A stretch of DNA of 64,000 nt from Bacteroidota bacterium (GTDB lineage Bacteria > Bacteroidota > Bacteroidia > Chitinophagales > BACL12). A program made the position numbers and the translations under genes. Below, one piece after another: positions 1 to 8,730 of this stretch (position 1 is its first letter; each line of letters opens with the position of its first letter). Under the pieces are notes generated by a model. The model saw nothing but the letters and a program-made list of their open reading frames with translations, searched no databases and was not told the DNA's origin. Where the stretch lies: the NCBI GenBank assembly GCA_016706865.1, contig JADJIS010000002.1, positions 1,502,270-1,566,269 on the forward strand, in the 5' to 3' direction.

Positions 1-434
1 TCTAATTCTTGGGATATATAATAATCTGAGATTCCCCAGGTAGGAACATTTAATGAATCCAATTTGCCACCTACTGTAAATCTGATCTTTATTGGTGAAT
101 TTATTCCTTCAGTTCCTGAACAATCAAGATATTGTAATGAATTTATATCAAGTTCATGATAATGTATAGAATCCCGAATATCTTTCATATTTCTAACTAG
201 TGAAACAAAGAGGGAATCGTTTAAAATTTTAAGCAAACTATCTCCACGACTATCAACTTCCCAATGCAAAATTTTCCTTATTTCTTCTATTGGTTGCAAA
301 TGGTCATGCAAATCGATATAATTTTCCGTTTTAATGATCTGCAAAATTTCCCTGGAGAAGGTATCGCATTGTGCATGTAATAAACCTAATTTTAATAAAA
401 GAAAACTTATTACAAGCGCAAATAATTTAAACAT
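1..434 (-). CDS. Secreted hypothetical protein, C-terminus cut by window edge
   Basis: An open reading frame starts with ATG at 434 and runs off the window at base 1 without a stop, so only about 144 N-terminal residues are visible. The protein begins MFKLFALVISFLLLKLGLLH, followed by AQC, a convincing signal peptide with a cleavage site after AQ. The mature part is charged and rich in D, S and I, with no domain I recognise. It lies 19 bp downstream of the exonuclease gene on the same strand and could be co-transcribed with it. The function is unknown; it is probably periplasmic or outer-membrane, and the lost C-terminus could hold a sorting domain. Confidence 0.7.
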   Translation of the reverse strand, partial: MFKLFALVISFLLLKLGLLHAQCDTFSREILQIIKTENYIDLHDHLQPIEEIRKILHWEVDSRGDSLLKILNDSLFVSLVRNMKDIRDSIHYHELDINSLQYLDCSGTEGINSPIKIRFTVGGKLDSLNVPTWGISDYYISQEL

Positions 435-453
435 CAGATCATGTATTTAATCA

Positions 454-1170
454 TCATACATAAATAATATTCTCCTCCCTTATCAACTCCAATCCCTTTA
501 ATCGCATAATTACCTGTGCAACGGCAATAACATCTTTGCTGCAATATAGACCGATACGGTTAAGGTCATTTTTATTCCAGTAAACATCGCCAACCATGCT
601 GCCATCAATATCATCTTTTGGTGTAGGAATTTCTAAAATTGTAGCTAATAAATTCAGAGAAGTATAATTTTTATAATCACCGAATTTCCATAATTCCATG
701 GTATCCACATGATTTACTTCCCAGGGTTTTTTGCCATAAATATCCAACACCGGAGGTAAAGTAATTCTGTTAATTAAATATCTTCTGCACAACCATGGAA
801 CATCAAATTCGCGAATATTATGCCCGCATAATTGAAAATTATTTTTGGAGACATTAATTAAGGTCTGTTTAAATTCTTCCAACATCATTTTTTCATCATC
901 ACCTTTAAAAGTTTTTATTTTAAGATGATAATCATTATTTATTTTTTGGATATAGGCGCAGGAGATACATATTACTTTTCCAAACTCTGCAAATATTCCT
1001 GCTTTCGAAAAATAGAATTCGCTTTTATCCTCATCCTCCTTTCGGGTGCGACCTACTTTATCGTCAAATAATTTCTGTAATTCCGGAGCGAGTTCATCAT
1101 AGTGTTTTTTTCCGGGTACTGTTTCGATGTCGAAAATAAAAAGATTTTCGGGGGCAATTGTTTGTAACAT
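454..1170 (-). CDS. Predicted 3'-5' exonuclease, PolB-like (DNA_pol_B_exo2 type)
   Basis: This is a 238-residue stand-alone DEDD-superfamily exonuclease domain, predicted to remove nucleotides from DNA 3' ends using two metal ions. The Exo I motif FDIETVP is at residues 13-19. Exo II is seen in CGHNIREFDVPWL near residue 115, and Exo III in YCSKDVIAVAQVIMRL near residue 207, where the Asp follows Tyr-Cys-Ser-Lys. Length and motif order fit the family of exonucleases related to the proofreading domain of B-family polymerases that is widespread in Bacteroidota. No polymerase domain is attached. The ATG at 1170 is the natural start because it is only 12 residues upstream of the first motif. Confidence 0.85.
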   Translation of the reverse strand: MLQTIAPENLFIFDIETVPGKKHYDELAPELQKLFDDKVGRTRKEDEDKSEFYFSKAGIFAEFGKVICISCAYIQKINNDYHLKIKTFKGDDEKMMLEEFKQTLINVSKNNFQLCGHNIREFDVPWLCRRYLINRITLPPVLDIYGKKPWEVNHVDTMELWKFGDYKNYTSLNLLATILEIPTPKDDIDGSMVGDVYWNKNDLNRIGLYCSKDVIAVAQVIMRLKGLELIREENIIYV

Positions 1171-1224
1171 ACGTTTTATTTTTAAGGGTTAATAAATACA
1201 TGATTCAAAAATAGGAATTTTATT

Positions 1225-1932
1225 TTACCATTCAATTTTATTATACATAGGGATTGAAACTCCGGTAATTCCTTTAGCCTTCTCACTCATTAAAAATGCG
1301 ATGGTATCCGCAACATCTTCGGTGGGAGTAAAGGTTTTATATTGTTCTTCCGTAGCCCAACTCAAATTATTGGGTGTTTGTAATGTTGCCGGTAAAATAA
1401 TATTCGCCCTGACATTAAAATTGCGACATTCCTCAGCCACACTTAAAGTGATTGCAACCAATGCACCCTTGCTCGCCGTGTATAAAGTATTTCCTTTCGC
1501 CTGATGTAAAACAGGTTTTGCCCCGATGGTTACTATGGAACCCATACCGGAAGCTTTTAGTATAGGAACAATTTCTTTGAGCAATAAAAAAGTAGGTTTT
1601 ACATTCAGGTCCATCAAAAAATTATAATCTGCTTCGGTATAGTCTGCTATTGAACCTGCTCCTTTATAACCTCCTGCAAGGTGGACAAGTCCGAAAATAT
1701 TGCCTTTTATGCCTCTTATCCAATTCTGCACCTCTGTTTCTTTAGCAAGATCGGCAATAAAAGGAAAAAGAGTTTTATTGATCTGTTGAGGGAAGAATTC
1801 ATCGAGAATGGATTTGCTTTTTTCATTTAAAACCGCGGCATGTAATTCCCAACCTTCGTCTAACAAACGCGCTGTAACTGTTTTTCCCAATGCTCCGTCG
1901 GCGCCGGTTATCAGTAATATTTTAGATTTCAT
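1225..1932 (-). CDS. SDR family oxidoreductase
   Basis: This is a 235-residue short-chain dehydrogenase/reductase. The N-terminal Rossmann glycine motif appears as TGADGALGKT at residues 9-18, the catalytic YTASK (Y-x3-K) near residues 151-155, and the conserved Asn of the helix 4 region in MDLNVKP. A classical SDR of this size uses NAD(P)H to reduce or oxidise a carbonyl or alcohol, but the substrate cannot be read from sequence. It is encoded just upstream of the exonuclease on the same strand with about 50 bp between them, so linkage of function is unlikely. Pterin reductases also belong to this family, and folE with a PTPS gene lie 6 kb away, but nothing here ties them together. Confidence 0.9.
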   Translation of the reverse strand: MKSKILLITGADGALGKTVTARLLDEGWELHAAVLNEKSKSILDEFFPQQINKTLFPFIADLAKETEVQNWIRGIKGNIFGLVHLAGGYKGAGSIADYTEADYNFLMDLNVKPTFLLLKEIVPILKASGMGSIVTIGAKPVLHQAKGNTLYTASKGALVAITLSVAEECRNFNVRANIILPATLQTPNNLSWATEEQYKTFTPTEDVADTIAFLMSEKAKGITGVSIPMYNKIEW

Positions 1933-2095
1933 CTTTATGTTCTTTTACTCAAAGTTAAGGTTTTGTAGAGGCAATTGGACATAATAAAGGTGCCGTATTG
2001 ACAGCAGATTTCATTTTACAAGTAAAAATCATTTATTTTGTGCAGTAATCAATAATCCAAAGGGTTTTGATACACAACCTTAAATACCACCGAAT

Positions 2096-2752
2096 ATGAA
2101 GAAATCAATATTGGCTCTTACTATTGCGACGCTTTCCATCCTCAGTACCAAACAAGTAAATGCCCAACTTTGGCTCATGACAGATGGAGGCATTTTTTTT
2201 ACAAAAGACCTTGTAGGCGAAGGTATTAACCTTAAAGTCGGCTGGCATTATGGTGATTACGACTATAATATGGTTACATTGGGTGGAGGTTATAACTTTT
2301 TTGCTCAAAAACCATGGGATATCATTATGTTTGATTCTACAGGATTACTTACGGATACTGTCGAATCGTTTTTAGTGAGTAATCTTATTAACATCGACGC
2401 CGACTATAGAAGATATTTTTTCCAGACTGATGCAGATGATTATTTTGCCTTTTATGGTATAATTGGCGCAAGTCTTTGGATGGTGAATACAAAAATGAAT
2501 TTAGGTCCTTATGTGGATACCGTATTTGCAGTATCGGAAGGCACAACGTTGGTCGCTTCCAATTTGAGTGTTAGAATGCCGTTGGGTTTCGGAATGGACT
2601 GGACTGTTAGAGGCAGATTCTGGTGGTATTTCGAGGCTAAAATTGAAGTGCCATTCACGCAAGTGAATAATGAATATATCGGAAATGATTTTGGTGTGAG
2701 TTATCACTTTACCACCGGTGCCCGTTTTCTGTTACACGAATTTTATAGGTAG
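2096..2752 (+). CDS. Secreted/outer-membrane hypothetical protein
   Basis: This 218-residue protein has a clear signal peptide (MKKSILALTIATLSILSTKQ then VNAQ). The rest alternates hydrophobic and polar residues with many aromatic residues and Gly (for example WHYGDYDYNMVTLGGGYNFF), and it ends in an aromatic residue stretch (LLHEFYR). That pattern resembles a small outer-membrane beta-barrel or beta-rich periplasmic protein, but no family is recognised. It is transcribed divergently from the SDR gene and convergently with the NADH dehydrogenase gene, whose stop lies 14 bp past its own stop. The function is unknown. Confidence 0.8.
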   Translation: MKKSILALTIATLSILSTKQVNAQLWLMTDGGIFFTKDLVGEGINLKVGWHYGDYDYNMVTLGGGYNFFAQKPWDIIMFDSTGLLTDTVESFLVSNLINIDADYRRYFFQTDADDYFAFYGIIGASLWMVNTKMNLGPYVDTVFAVSEGTTLVASNLSVRMPLGFGMDWTVRGRFWWYFEAKIEVPFTQVNNEYIGNDFGVSYHFTTGARFLLHEFYR

Positions 2753-2765
2753 CGCACTTCCTTTT

Positions 2766-4049
2766 TCAGGTATTTTTTTCTTCCGGTTCTACGATGATGC
2801 GTAATGCGCGATCGTATGAAAAATAATTCCACATCCAGTTCATAAATACCATAAAACGATTTCTGAATCCCACAAGCGCCATCAGGTGAATGAACATCCA
2901 GATGTACCAAGCCAAATAGCCTCCAAAGGAATAGAAAGGCAGATCTACAACGGCTTTATGCCTTCCGATGGTTGCCATGTTTCCTTTGTTTTTATATTTG
3001 AAGGGTTTTAATTCTTTTTTTCTATTAAGTCTGATAAAATTATTGGCAAGATTAGAAGCTTGTTGTATTGCAACTTGTGCTACTCCCGGATGTCCGTTGG
3101 GAAAATTTTTATCCTCAGTCATGAAAGCTATATCTCCAATGGCATAAATATTTGAATAATTTTTGATTCGGTTAAAAGCATCCGTTTGATATTTTCCACC
3201 TCTTACAATTGATTCGGCACTTATTCCCTCTATAGTTGCGCCTTTTACTCCGGCAGCCCAAATAATATTATCTGTTTTAATTTTCTCGCCATTGGAAAGT
3301 AATAATTCATCACCATCAAAATTTTGAACAAGGGCATTCAGCCAAACTTTTACTCCATCACTTTCCAGATATTTTTTAGCCAATCGGGATGCTTTTTCGC
3401 TCATTGCAGCCAATAATCTACCCGACCCCTCTATTAAATGGATCTCCATATTTTCGCCTTTAAGTTCGCGATAATCGTGAGGTAAAACATTTTTTCTGAT
3501 CTCTGCTAAAGCACCGGCAAGCTCTACTCCGGTTGGGCCCCCGCCAACAATAATAAAATTCATCCGCTGTTTTTGGTCTGCAGTGGAATCGGAGATTATC
3601 GCCCTTTCAAATTTGTGTAAAATAGCACTTCGCATATCCAGAGCTTCCTGCACCGATTTAAGTGTGAAACTCACTTTCTCAATTGCAGTATTGCCATAAA
3701 AATTTGTTACTGCCCCGCTTGCAATTATGAGATGATCGTATTCGAAATCCCCAACATCTGTAATTACTTTTTGTGTTTGCGGATCAATTTTTTCCACCGT
3801 TGCCATCCTGAAAATAATATTGGGATATTGGCCTATCTTTCTGCGAAAAGGGTATGCAATACTTTCCGCTGTCAATCCCGCCGAAGCTATCTGATAAAGC
3901 AAGGGTTGAAAGGTGTGAAAATTATTTTTATCTAAAAGAGTTACGCGGTAAGGTTTATTATTTAGTCGTTTTACGAGTTCCAGGCCCGCAAATCCTCCGC
4001 CTATGATCACAATTTTTGGAAGCGATGTATCGTCGTATCGGTATGTCAT
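2766..4049 (-). CDS. ndh: Type II NADH dehydrogenase (NAD(P)/FAD-dependent oxidoreductase)
   Basis: This 427-residue flavoprotein transfers electrons from NADH to quinone without pumping protons. The FAD-binding motif VIIGGGFAGLELVKRL is at residues 14-29, the NADH-binding motif IIVGGGPTGVELAGALAEI near 165-183, and the second FAD motif IYAIGDIAFM near 305. The C-terminal stretch (YLAWYIWMFIHLMALVGFRNR, then a WMWNYFSYDRA segment) is the usual membrane-anchoring region of Bacteroidota Ndh-type enzymes. Length is typical. It faces the PLP-enzyme gene in divergent orientation across about 120 bp. Menaquinone, made via the mqn genes elsewhere in this window, is the likely electron acceptor. Confidence 0.9.
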   Translation of the reverse strand: MTYRYDDTSLPKIVIIGGGFAGLELVKRLNNKPYRVTLLDKNNFHTFQPLLYQIASAGLTAESIAYPFRRKIGQYPNIIFRMATVEKIDPQTQKVITDVGDFEYDHLIIASGAVTNFYGNTAIEKVSFTLKSVQEALDMRSAILHKFERAIISDSTADQKQRMNFIIVGGGPTGVELAGALAEIRKNVLPHDYRELKGENMEIHLIEGSGRLLAAMSEKASRLAKKYLESDGVKVWLNALVQNFDGDELLLSNGEKIKTDNIIWAAGVKGATIEGISAESIVRGGKYQTDAFNRIKNYSNIYAIGDIAFMTEDKNFPNGHPGVAQVAIQQASNLANNFIRLNRKKELKPFKYKNKGNMATIGRHKAVVDLPFYSFGGYLAWYIWMFIHLMALVGFRNRFMVFMNWMWNYFSYDRALRIIVEPEEKNT

Positions 4050-4169
4050 TTCATTTAAGTTTGCCTATAAAATCAACCATTCTCATTAAACAAATGTTCA
4101 GTTAAAGATATTTAATTTCCTAAAGGCATTGTAATTATTTTACTTTGTATGTGCTTAATTTAAAATTCC

Positions 4170-5375
4170 ATGTCTAAAAAGAAAAATAATCTTCAATTCG
4201 GATCTCTTTGTGTTCAACCTTCAAAGATCACAAAAAAGATCTCTCCTCATACGGAACCCATTTATGCTACAACCGCATATACCTTCGATTCCACAGAGGA
4301 GGCTATGAAATTATTTGATGATCAGTTTCAGGGATATGTGTATTCCCGCTGGTCAAATCCCACTGTTGAAATGGCCGAAAATAAAATTGCCGCCTTGGAA
4401 ACGCATGGTTCGGATATTAAGGCGAAAGCCCAATTATTCAGCAGTGGAATGGCAGCAATTTCTTCAGCGATGATGGCTTGTTTAAATTCCGGTGAAAAAT
4501 TGCTCACCCAAAATCAACTCTATGGCACCACCGACGAATTAATTCAAAAACAACTCGCTTCATTCGGAATTGAAAATGAACGTTGCGATCTGAATGATCT
4601 TGATAAAGTAGAAAATATTATTAAAAAAGATAATTCCATTAAATTAATTTATCTTGAAACACCATCCAACCCAATGATGGAAGTTTACGATATAAATGCT
4701 ATTTCCAAACTGACAAATAAATATAAGATAAAAGTAGCAGTTGATAATACCTTTGCTTCTCCTTATTGTCAACAACCATTGATTTCAGGTGCTGATCTAG
4801 TTATACATTCCACAACAAAATATTTAAATGGACATGGATCAGGATTAGGTGGAGTAGTGGTAGGAAAAGATATTAAATTCATGAAAGAAAATGTCTGGAC
4901 CAAAATAAAATTACTGGGTGCCAACTCAAATGCCTTTGATGCATGGTTAATATTGCAAGGATTAAAAACATTGGAAATAAGAATGCAACGACACTGTGCA
5001 AATGCAAAAAAAGTTGCAGAATTTTTACGCGATCATAAAAAAGTTGCTCAGGTAAATTATTGTGGATTTAAAGAGCATCCCCAACATAAAATAATTAAAA
5101 AACAAATGCGCGATTTCAGCGGCATGTTGAGTTTCGATCTAAAGGGAGGATTAAAAGCAGGAAAACAACTAATGAATTCCGTGAAACTTTGCAATATGGT
5201 AACCACACTCGGAACTCTGGATACATTAATTCAGCATCCCGCAAGTATGACCCACGTGAATGTTCCGCGTGCAAGGCGAATAGCCGGTGGTATAACTGAT
5301 GGACTTGTAAGATTAAGTGTGGGTATTGAAAATGTAGAGGATATTATTGCGGATTTAGAGCAGGGTTTGAAATAA
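4170..5375 (+). CDS. Cys/Met metabolism PLP-dependent enzyme (O-succinylhomoserine sulfhydrylase / methionine gamma-lyase type)
   Basis: This 401-residue enzyme of the cystathionine gamma-synthase fold uses pyridoxal phosphate. The Schiff-base lysine lies in IHSTTKYLNGHG near residue 218, preceded by the PLP-binding Asp in VAVDNTFASPYCQ. The YSRWSNPT motif near residue 56 is the Tyr/Arg phosphate-contact segment of the neighbouring subunit, and the SVGIE segment near the C-terminus is typical. It makes or breaks C-S bonds of homoserine-derived amino acids. MetZ-type sulfhydrylase and methionine gamma-lyase cannot be separated by eye. A weak -7-like TTACTTTG is at 4140-4147. The gene stands alone. 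Confidence 0.85.
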   Translation: MSKKKNNLQFGSLCVQPSKITKKISPHTEPIYATTAYTFDSTEEAMKLFDDQFQGYVYSRWSNPTVEMAENKIAALETHGSDIKAKAQLFSSGMAAISSAMMACLNSGEKLLTQNQLYGTTDELIQKQLASFGIENERCDLNDLDKVENIIKKDNSIKLIYLETPSNPMMEVYDINAISKLTNKYKIKVAVDNTFASPYCQQPLISGADLVIHSTTKYLNGHGSGLGGVVVGKDIKFMKENVWTKIKLLGANSNAFDAWLILQGLKTLEIRMQRHCANAKKVAEFLRDHKKVAQVNYCGFKEHPQHKIIKKQMRDFSGMLSFDLKGGLKAGKQLMNSVKLCNMVTTLGTLDTLIQHPASMTHVNVPRARRIAGGITDGLVRLSVGIENVEDIIADLEQGLK

Positions 5376-5392
5376 TTAATTCTCCTTTTAAT

Positions 5393-5785
5393 TTATTCTA
5401 TCTTTCTTCTTTTGAATAAACTAATAATGAAGATGATAGTGAATACTAATAACAATAGTGGGCCTAATAGAATCATAATTAAAGTAGGGGCATCTGTTGA
5501 TAATGCTGATGGGTCTGGAATGGAATTAGATGCCATTACAAAGATCAGATTATATAATGATCCTGTAAAGAATATTCCCGGAATCCATAAAATAAAAAGC
5601 GAAATGATAAAACTACGATTTACAGGGCTTTGTGATTTTTGTTTTCGCTGAAAAACATAGCCTATGATTCCAGAAAGTACAGCAGCACTAAAATAATAAA
5701 AAAATATTTGACTATCACCTAATACTGCAATAATGATAAATATTATGGTAATACTATAAAATAATAAATAAGAGTAAAATTTCAA
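5393..5785 (-). CDS. Small four-helix membrane protein, unknown function
   Basis: The open frame extends upstream into fabD, but that part encodes unlike, shadow sequence. The real protein probably begins after the fabD stop at 5818. No ATG exists there, so a TTG at 5783-5785 is my best guess, giving about 130 residues. Four hydrophobic segments are visible: LLFYSITIIFIIIAVL, FYYFSAAVLSGIIGYVF, FIISLFILWIPGIFF and LIMILLGPLLLLVFTIIFII. Basic residues follow at the C-terminus (KRRK). It lies 3' of fabD on the same strand, so it may be a trailing gene of that transcript. No family is recognised and the start is uncertain. Confidence 0.55.
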   Translation of the reverse strand: MKFYSYLLFYSITIIFIIIAVLGDSQIFFYYFSAAVLSGIIGYVFQRKQKSQSPVNRSFIISLFILWIPGIFFTGSLYNLIFVMASNSIPDPSALSTDAPTLIMILLGPLLLLVFTIIFIISLFKRRKIE

Positions 5786-5817
5786 ATATTGATGCTTAAA
5801 GTCAATGTGAAAATAAA

Positions 5818-6693
5818 TTAGAGGCTTCCCGCTTCCACTCCCACACTTATCTTTTTCACCAATCCCTGCAACACTTTCCCAGGTCCAACTTCCACAAAAT
5901 GTGTAGCTCCATCCTCCACCATTTTTAAAACAGATTGTGTCCATTTTACGGGTGCAGTTAATTGCGCAATTAAATTATTTTTAATTTGTTCAGGATCTGA
6001 TACCGCACTTGCATTTACATTTTGATATACCGGACAAATAGGAGTATTAAATGTAGTGGCTTGAATAGCCTCATATAATTCTTGACGCGCCGGTTCCATT
6101 AAAGGTGAATGAAATGCACCTCCAACAGGTAAAATTAATGCGCGTTTTGCACCGGCTGCTTTTAATGCTTCACATGCTTTATTTACTGCTTCAATTTCTC
6201 CGGAAATAACTAATTGACCGGGGCAATTATAATTTGCAGGAACAACAATGCCATCAATTTCACCGCATATTTTTTCTACAATATCATCAGCTAATCCTAA
6301 AACTGCTGCCATTGTTGAGGGTTGCAAGGCACAGGCTTTTTGCATGGCATGTGCGCGTTTGGAGACTAAAATTAATCCGTCTTCAAAAGATAATGTTTTA
6401 TTGGCAACCAATGCAGAAAATTCACCAAGAGAATGTCCTGCAACCATATCAGGATGGAAATTTTCAATGGTGGATGCAAGAATAACGGAATGTAAAAAAA
6501 TAGCAGGTTGCGTTACGTTTGTTTGTTTTAATTCTTCCTCGGTTCCATTAAACATGATATCGGTGATACGAAAATCCAATAACATATTTGCCTCTTCAAA
6601 AAGGGAATTGGCATTTGTATTATTTTCGAATAGATCTTTTCCCATTCCAGGAAATTGAGCACCCTGTCCAGGGAAAATATATGCTTTTTTCAT
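5818..6693 (-). CDS. fabD: [Acyl-carrier-protein] S-malonyltransferase
   Basis: FabD moves malonyl groups from malonyl-CoA to acyl carrier protein to supply fatty acid synthesis in the cytoplasm. The 291-residue protein shows the N-terminal FPGQGAQFPGMG at 7-18, the nucleophile elbow GHSLGEF with Ser88, the conserved Arg region (SKRAHAMQ) near 111-118, and the catalytic His195 in GGAFHSPLM. Length and motifs are canonical. It is followed by a small membrane protein gene and preceded by a 145-residue secreted protein 12 bp upstream on the same strand, not by the usual fabH/fabG/acpP neighbours. Confidence 0.95.
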   Translation of the reverse strand: MKKAYIFPGQGAQFPGMGKDLFENNTNANSLFEEANMLLDFRITDIMFNGTEEELKQTNVTQPAIFLHSVILASTIENFHPDMVAGHSLGEFSALVANKTLSFEDGLILVSKRAHAMQKACALQPSTMAAVLGLADDIVEKICGEIDGIVVPANYNCPGQLVISGEIEAVNKACEALKAAGAKRALILPVGGAFHSPLMEPARQELYEAIQATTFNTPICPVYQNVNASAVSDPEQIKNNLIAQLTAPVKWTQSVLKMVEDGATHFVEVGPGKVLQGLVKKISVGVEAGSL

Positions 6694-6705
6694 ACCCGTT
6701 TATTT

Positions 6706-7143
6706 TTATTCTTTAATTCCTGATTCACCAATTACCATAAAAATATCCCGCGAAGGAGCCCATCCGCTTCCTAATTCGGAATTGTGTTTTGCGGGTATCA
6801 CTAAAAGATATTTTCCATCCAATTTGCAAACTTTATATGCAACCAATGATTTCATTTTGTCGGGATTATTTACTCTGGAATCAAGATTACCCAATTCAGA
6901 AGGCCATTTATCTTCTGTATGGTTATTCTGAATACTTTCCAAAAGAAATGGTTTTACATTTTCTATTTTAAGTATAGCCAGGTCTTCATCAAGTAGTTCA
7001 TAACTGCTATATAATTCGCCGGGATCCGTTATTTCAACACGAGTGCACTTTTTACCTTCAATTTTATATTTTTTTGATTGTGCATTTACCAGAGTAGAAC
7101 TCAGAATAAATAATATGGCCAAAACCAAACGTCCTTTTTTCAT
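6706..7143 (-). CDS. Secreted hypothetical protein
   Basis: This 145-residue protein has a signal peptide (MKKGRLVLAILFILSSTLVN, then AQS). The mature part is hydrophilic, with segments such as YKIEGKKCTRVEITDPGELY and a C-terminal WAPSRDIFMVIGE. No domain is recognised. It sits between folE (41 bp upstream) and fabD (12 bp downstream) on the same strand, so it may be co-transcribed with both, but its role is unknown. The single Cys in the mature region argues against a disulfide-rich fold. Confidence 0.8.
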   Translation of the reverse strand: MKKGRLVLAILFILSSTLVNAQSKKYKIEGKKCTRVEITDPGELYSSYELLDEDLAILKIENVKPFLLESIQNNHTEDKWPSELGNLDSRVNNPDKMKSLVAYKVCKLDGKYLLVIPAKHNSELGSGWAPSRDIFMVIGESGIKE

Positions 7144-7184
7144 AGCGTTTATTTTAAGCCGTAAATGTAAAAAATAATAGTTGA

Positions 7185-7817
7185 TTATTTACTTAACCTG
7201 GCAGCGATAAGGTTTATGAATTCATTTCGCGTCTGCATTTCTTGAAATTGACCGGTAAACGCAGATGTAGTGGTAACTGAATTCTGTTTTTGCACTCCGC
7301 GCATCATCATACATAAATGACTTGCTTCAATAACCACTGCAACCCCATGAGGTTTCAAAGTATTATCTAAACAATGCAAAACCTGTTGAGTAAGTCGTTC
7401 CTGAACCTGCAAACGCCTTGCAAAAACATCAACCACCCGCGCTATTTTGCTCAGACCTACAATTTTTCCATTCGGAATATAGGCAACATGTGCGCGACCA
7501 TAAAAGGGTAACATATGATGTTCGCACATCGAATAGATCTCAATATCTTTTACAATAACCATCTCACTGCATTCTTCATTGAACATGGCTCCGCGAACAA
7601 TTGCCTCTGCATCCTGATTGTAACCCTGTGTCATATATTGCATGGCCTTCGCGATGCGCTCCGGAGTTTTTTGCAATCCTTCGCGATCAGGATCTTCTCC
7701 CAGAGTTTTAATAATTTCCAAATAATTATTACTCAAAGATTCAATGGAAGTACTTCCGAATTCTTCCACTTTTCTGTAAAAGCTGTTGTTGCCCTTATCT
7801 TGAATTTTTTCTGCCAT
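7185..7817 (-). CDS. folE: GTP cyclohydrolase I
   Basis: FolE converts GTP to 7,8-dihydroneopterin triphosphate, the first step to folate and tetrahydropterins. The 210-residue protein has the zinc ligands Cys98, His101 (in MCEHHMLPFYG) and Cys169 (in ASHLCMMMRG). It also has the conserved TPERIAKAM segment at 51-59, GLSKIARVVD at 121-130 and QERLTQQ at 139-145. The gene lies 11 bp downstream of a pyruvoyl-tetrahydropterin synthase gene on the same strand. That pairing points to a reduced-pterin route as well as, or instead of, folate alone. The start is an ATG immediately after the upstream gene. Confidence 0.95.
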   Translation of the reverse strand: MAEKIQDKGNNSFYRKVEEFGSTSIESLSNNYLEIIKTLGEDPDREGLQKTPERIAKAMQYMTQGYNQDAEAIVRGAMFNEECSEMVIVKDIEIYSMCEHHMLPFYGRAHVAYIPNGKIVGLSKIARVVDVFARRLQVQERLTQQVLHCLDNTLKPHGVAVVIEASHLCMMMRGVQKQNSVTTTSAFTGQFQEMQTRNEFINLIAARLSK

Positions 7818-7828
7818 GGTAATTTTGT

Positions 7829-8236
7829 TTAGTCGCCGAAATACTCTGCGTAGATATTTTCTGTTTCCTGCAATTTAATGCTATGTAAAACCCCTTGGTT
7901 GATCTTTGGTTCAATAAGGTTCCAAATTACTTTGCAAAAATTTTCTGTGGAGGGTTGAATGTTCTGAAAGTAGGGAGTATCCGTATTTAAATTTTTATGG
8001 TCAAATCGCTCAACGATCTCCTTTTTTATCAGATCACCTAATTTTTTTGCGTCAATGATAAATCCGGTATCCGGATCAGCTTCCCCTTTTACCGTAACAA
8101 AAAGCTGATAATTATGTCCGTGCCAGTTTTTATTGGCACATTTTCCAAACACCTCAAAATTTTTTTCCTCGCTCCATTTCGTATTAAAAAGGCGATGTGC
8201 AGCATTGAAAGTTTCTCTGCGCGTTAAGTAAACCAT
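7829..8236 (-). CDS. 6-pyruvoyl-tetrahydropterin synthase / 6-carboxytetrahydropterin synthase family protein
   Basis: This 135-residue T-fold enzyme acts on dihydroneopterin triphosphate. A longer frame starts at 8272, but the ATG at 8236 (MVYLTRRETFNAAHRL) matches the family N-terminus and avoids the repeat-derived leader. Zinc ligands are His14, His39 and His41, and the catalytic Cys33 sits in CANKNWHGHNY. The Cys-x5-His-Gly-His spacing is that of pyruvoyl-tetrahydropterin synthases; queuosine-type QueD enzymes usually have Cys-x3-His-Gly-His. With folE directly downstream, a tetrahydropterin cofactor is at least as likely a product as 7-deazaguanine. The exact reaction is inference. Confidence 0.85.
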   Translation of the reverse strand: MVYLTRRETFNAAHRLFNTKWSEEKNFEVFGKCANKNWHGHNYQLFVTVKGEADPDTGFIIDAKKLGDLIKKEIVERFDHKNLNTDTPYFQNIQPSTENFCKVIWNLIEPKINQGVLHSIKLQETENIYAEYFGD

Positions 8237-8248
8237 GCCGTAAAGATA

Positions 8249-8342
8249 AGAATCGAAGGGAGAAGTAGCCAAGAATCGAAGGGAGAAGTATTAAAGAATC
8301 GAAGGGAGAAGATTCGAAGGGAGAAGATTCGAAGGGAGAAGG
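8249..8342. repeat. Direct repeat AATCGAAGGGAGAAG, about five copies
   Basis: Five near-identical copies of the word (A)ATCGAAGGGAGAAG occur with short spacers just upstream of the PTPS start. A degraded relative (AATCGAAGGGAAAGG) returns at 8516-8530. The flanks of the two sites are also alike (GGAAGGAAGG, then GTAAGGTTAAAA), so a larger ~200-bp segment has been duplicated. The rest of 8350-8730 holds low-complexity text built from GTCCTGTGTCC-like words. No gene is seen there. Confidence 0.8.
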
Positions 8343-8730
8343 TTAAGGATCTAAGGAATAAAAAAGGAAGGAAGGGGTGTAAGGTTAAAAGGAAAGTCGA
8401 TTAATCCAGAAAATTTTAGATCAATCTGGAAACTTTTACTATGTAATAAAATTTTTCAATCTAAATCAAGGTAAATCCCGTGTCTCGTGTCCCGATTCCC
8501 CTGTCCATATCAAGAATCGAAGGGAAAGGTTCTAAGGAGGAAAAAAGGAAGGAAGGTTTGTAAGGTTAAAAAAGGGAAACCCAATTTTTGGATCGAAAAT
8601 TTTACAATTAACTGCAAACCATTAATAAGTAATAAAATTTTCCAAATTAAATAAATGTAAGTCCTGTTTCCAATTTCCAATGTCCTTTGTCAAGTCCTAT
8701 GTCCTGTGTCCTATGTCTTGTGTCCCCAAT

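Noticed and set aside
4080..4110. Operator half-site ATTAAACAA before the PLP-enzyme gene
   Set aside because: Only one arm is present, with no partner at 14 bp.
5786..5944. An N-terminal 53-residue extension of the small membrane protein, rich in Gly, Cys and Trp
   Set aside because: It is another frame of the fabD 3' end and resembles no protein.
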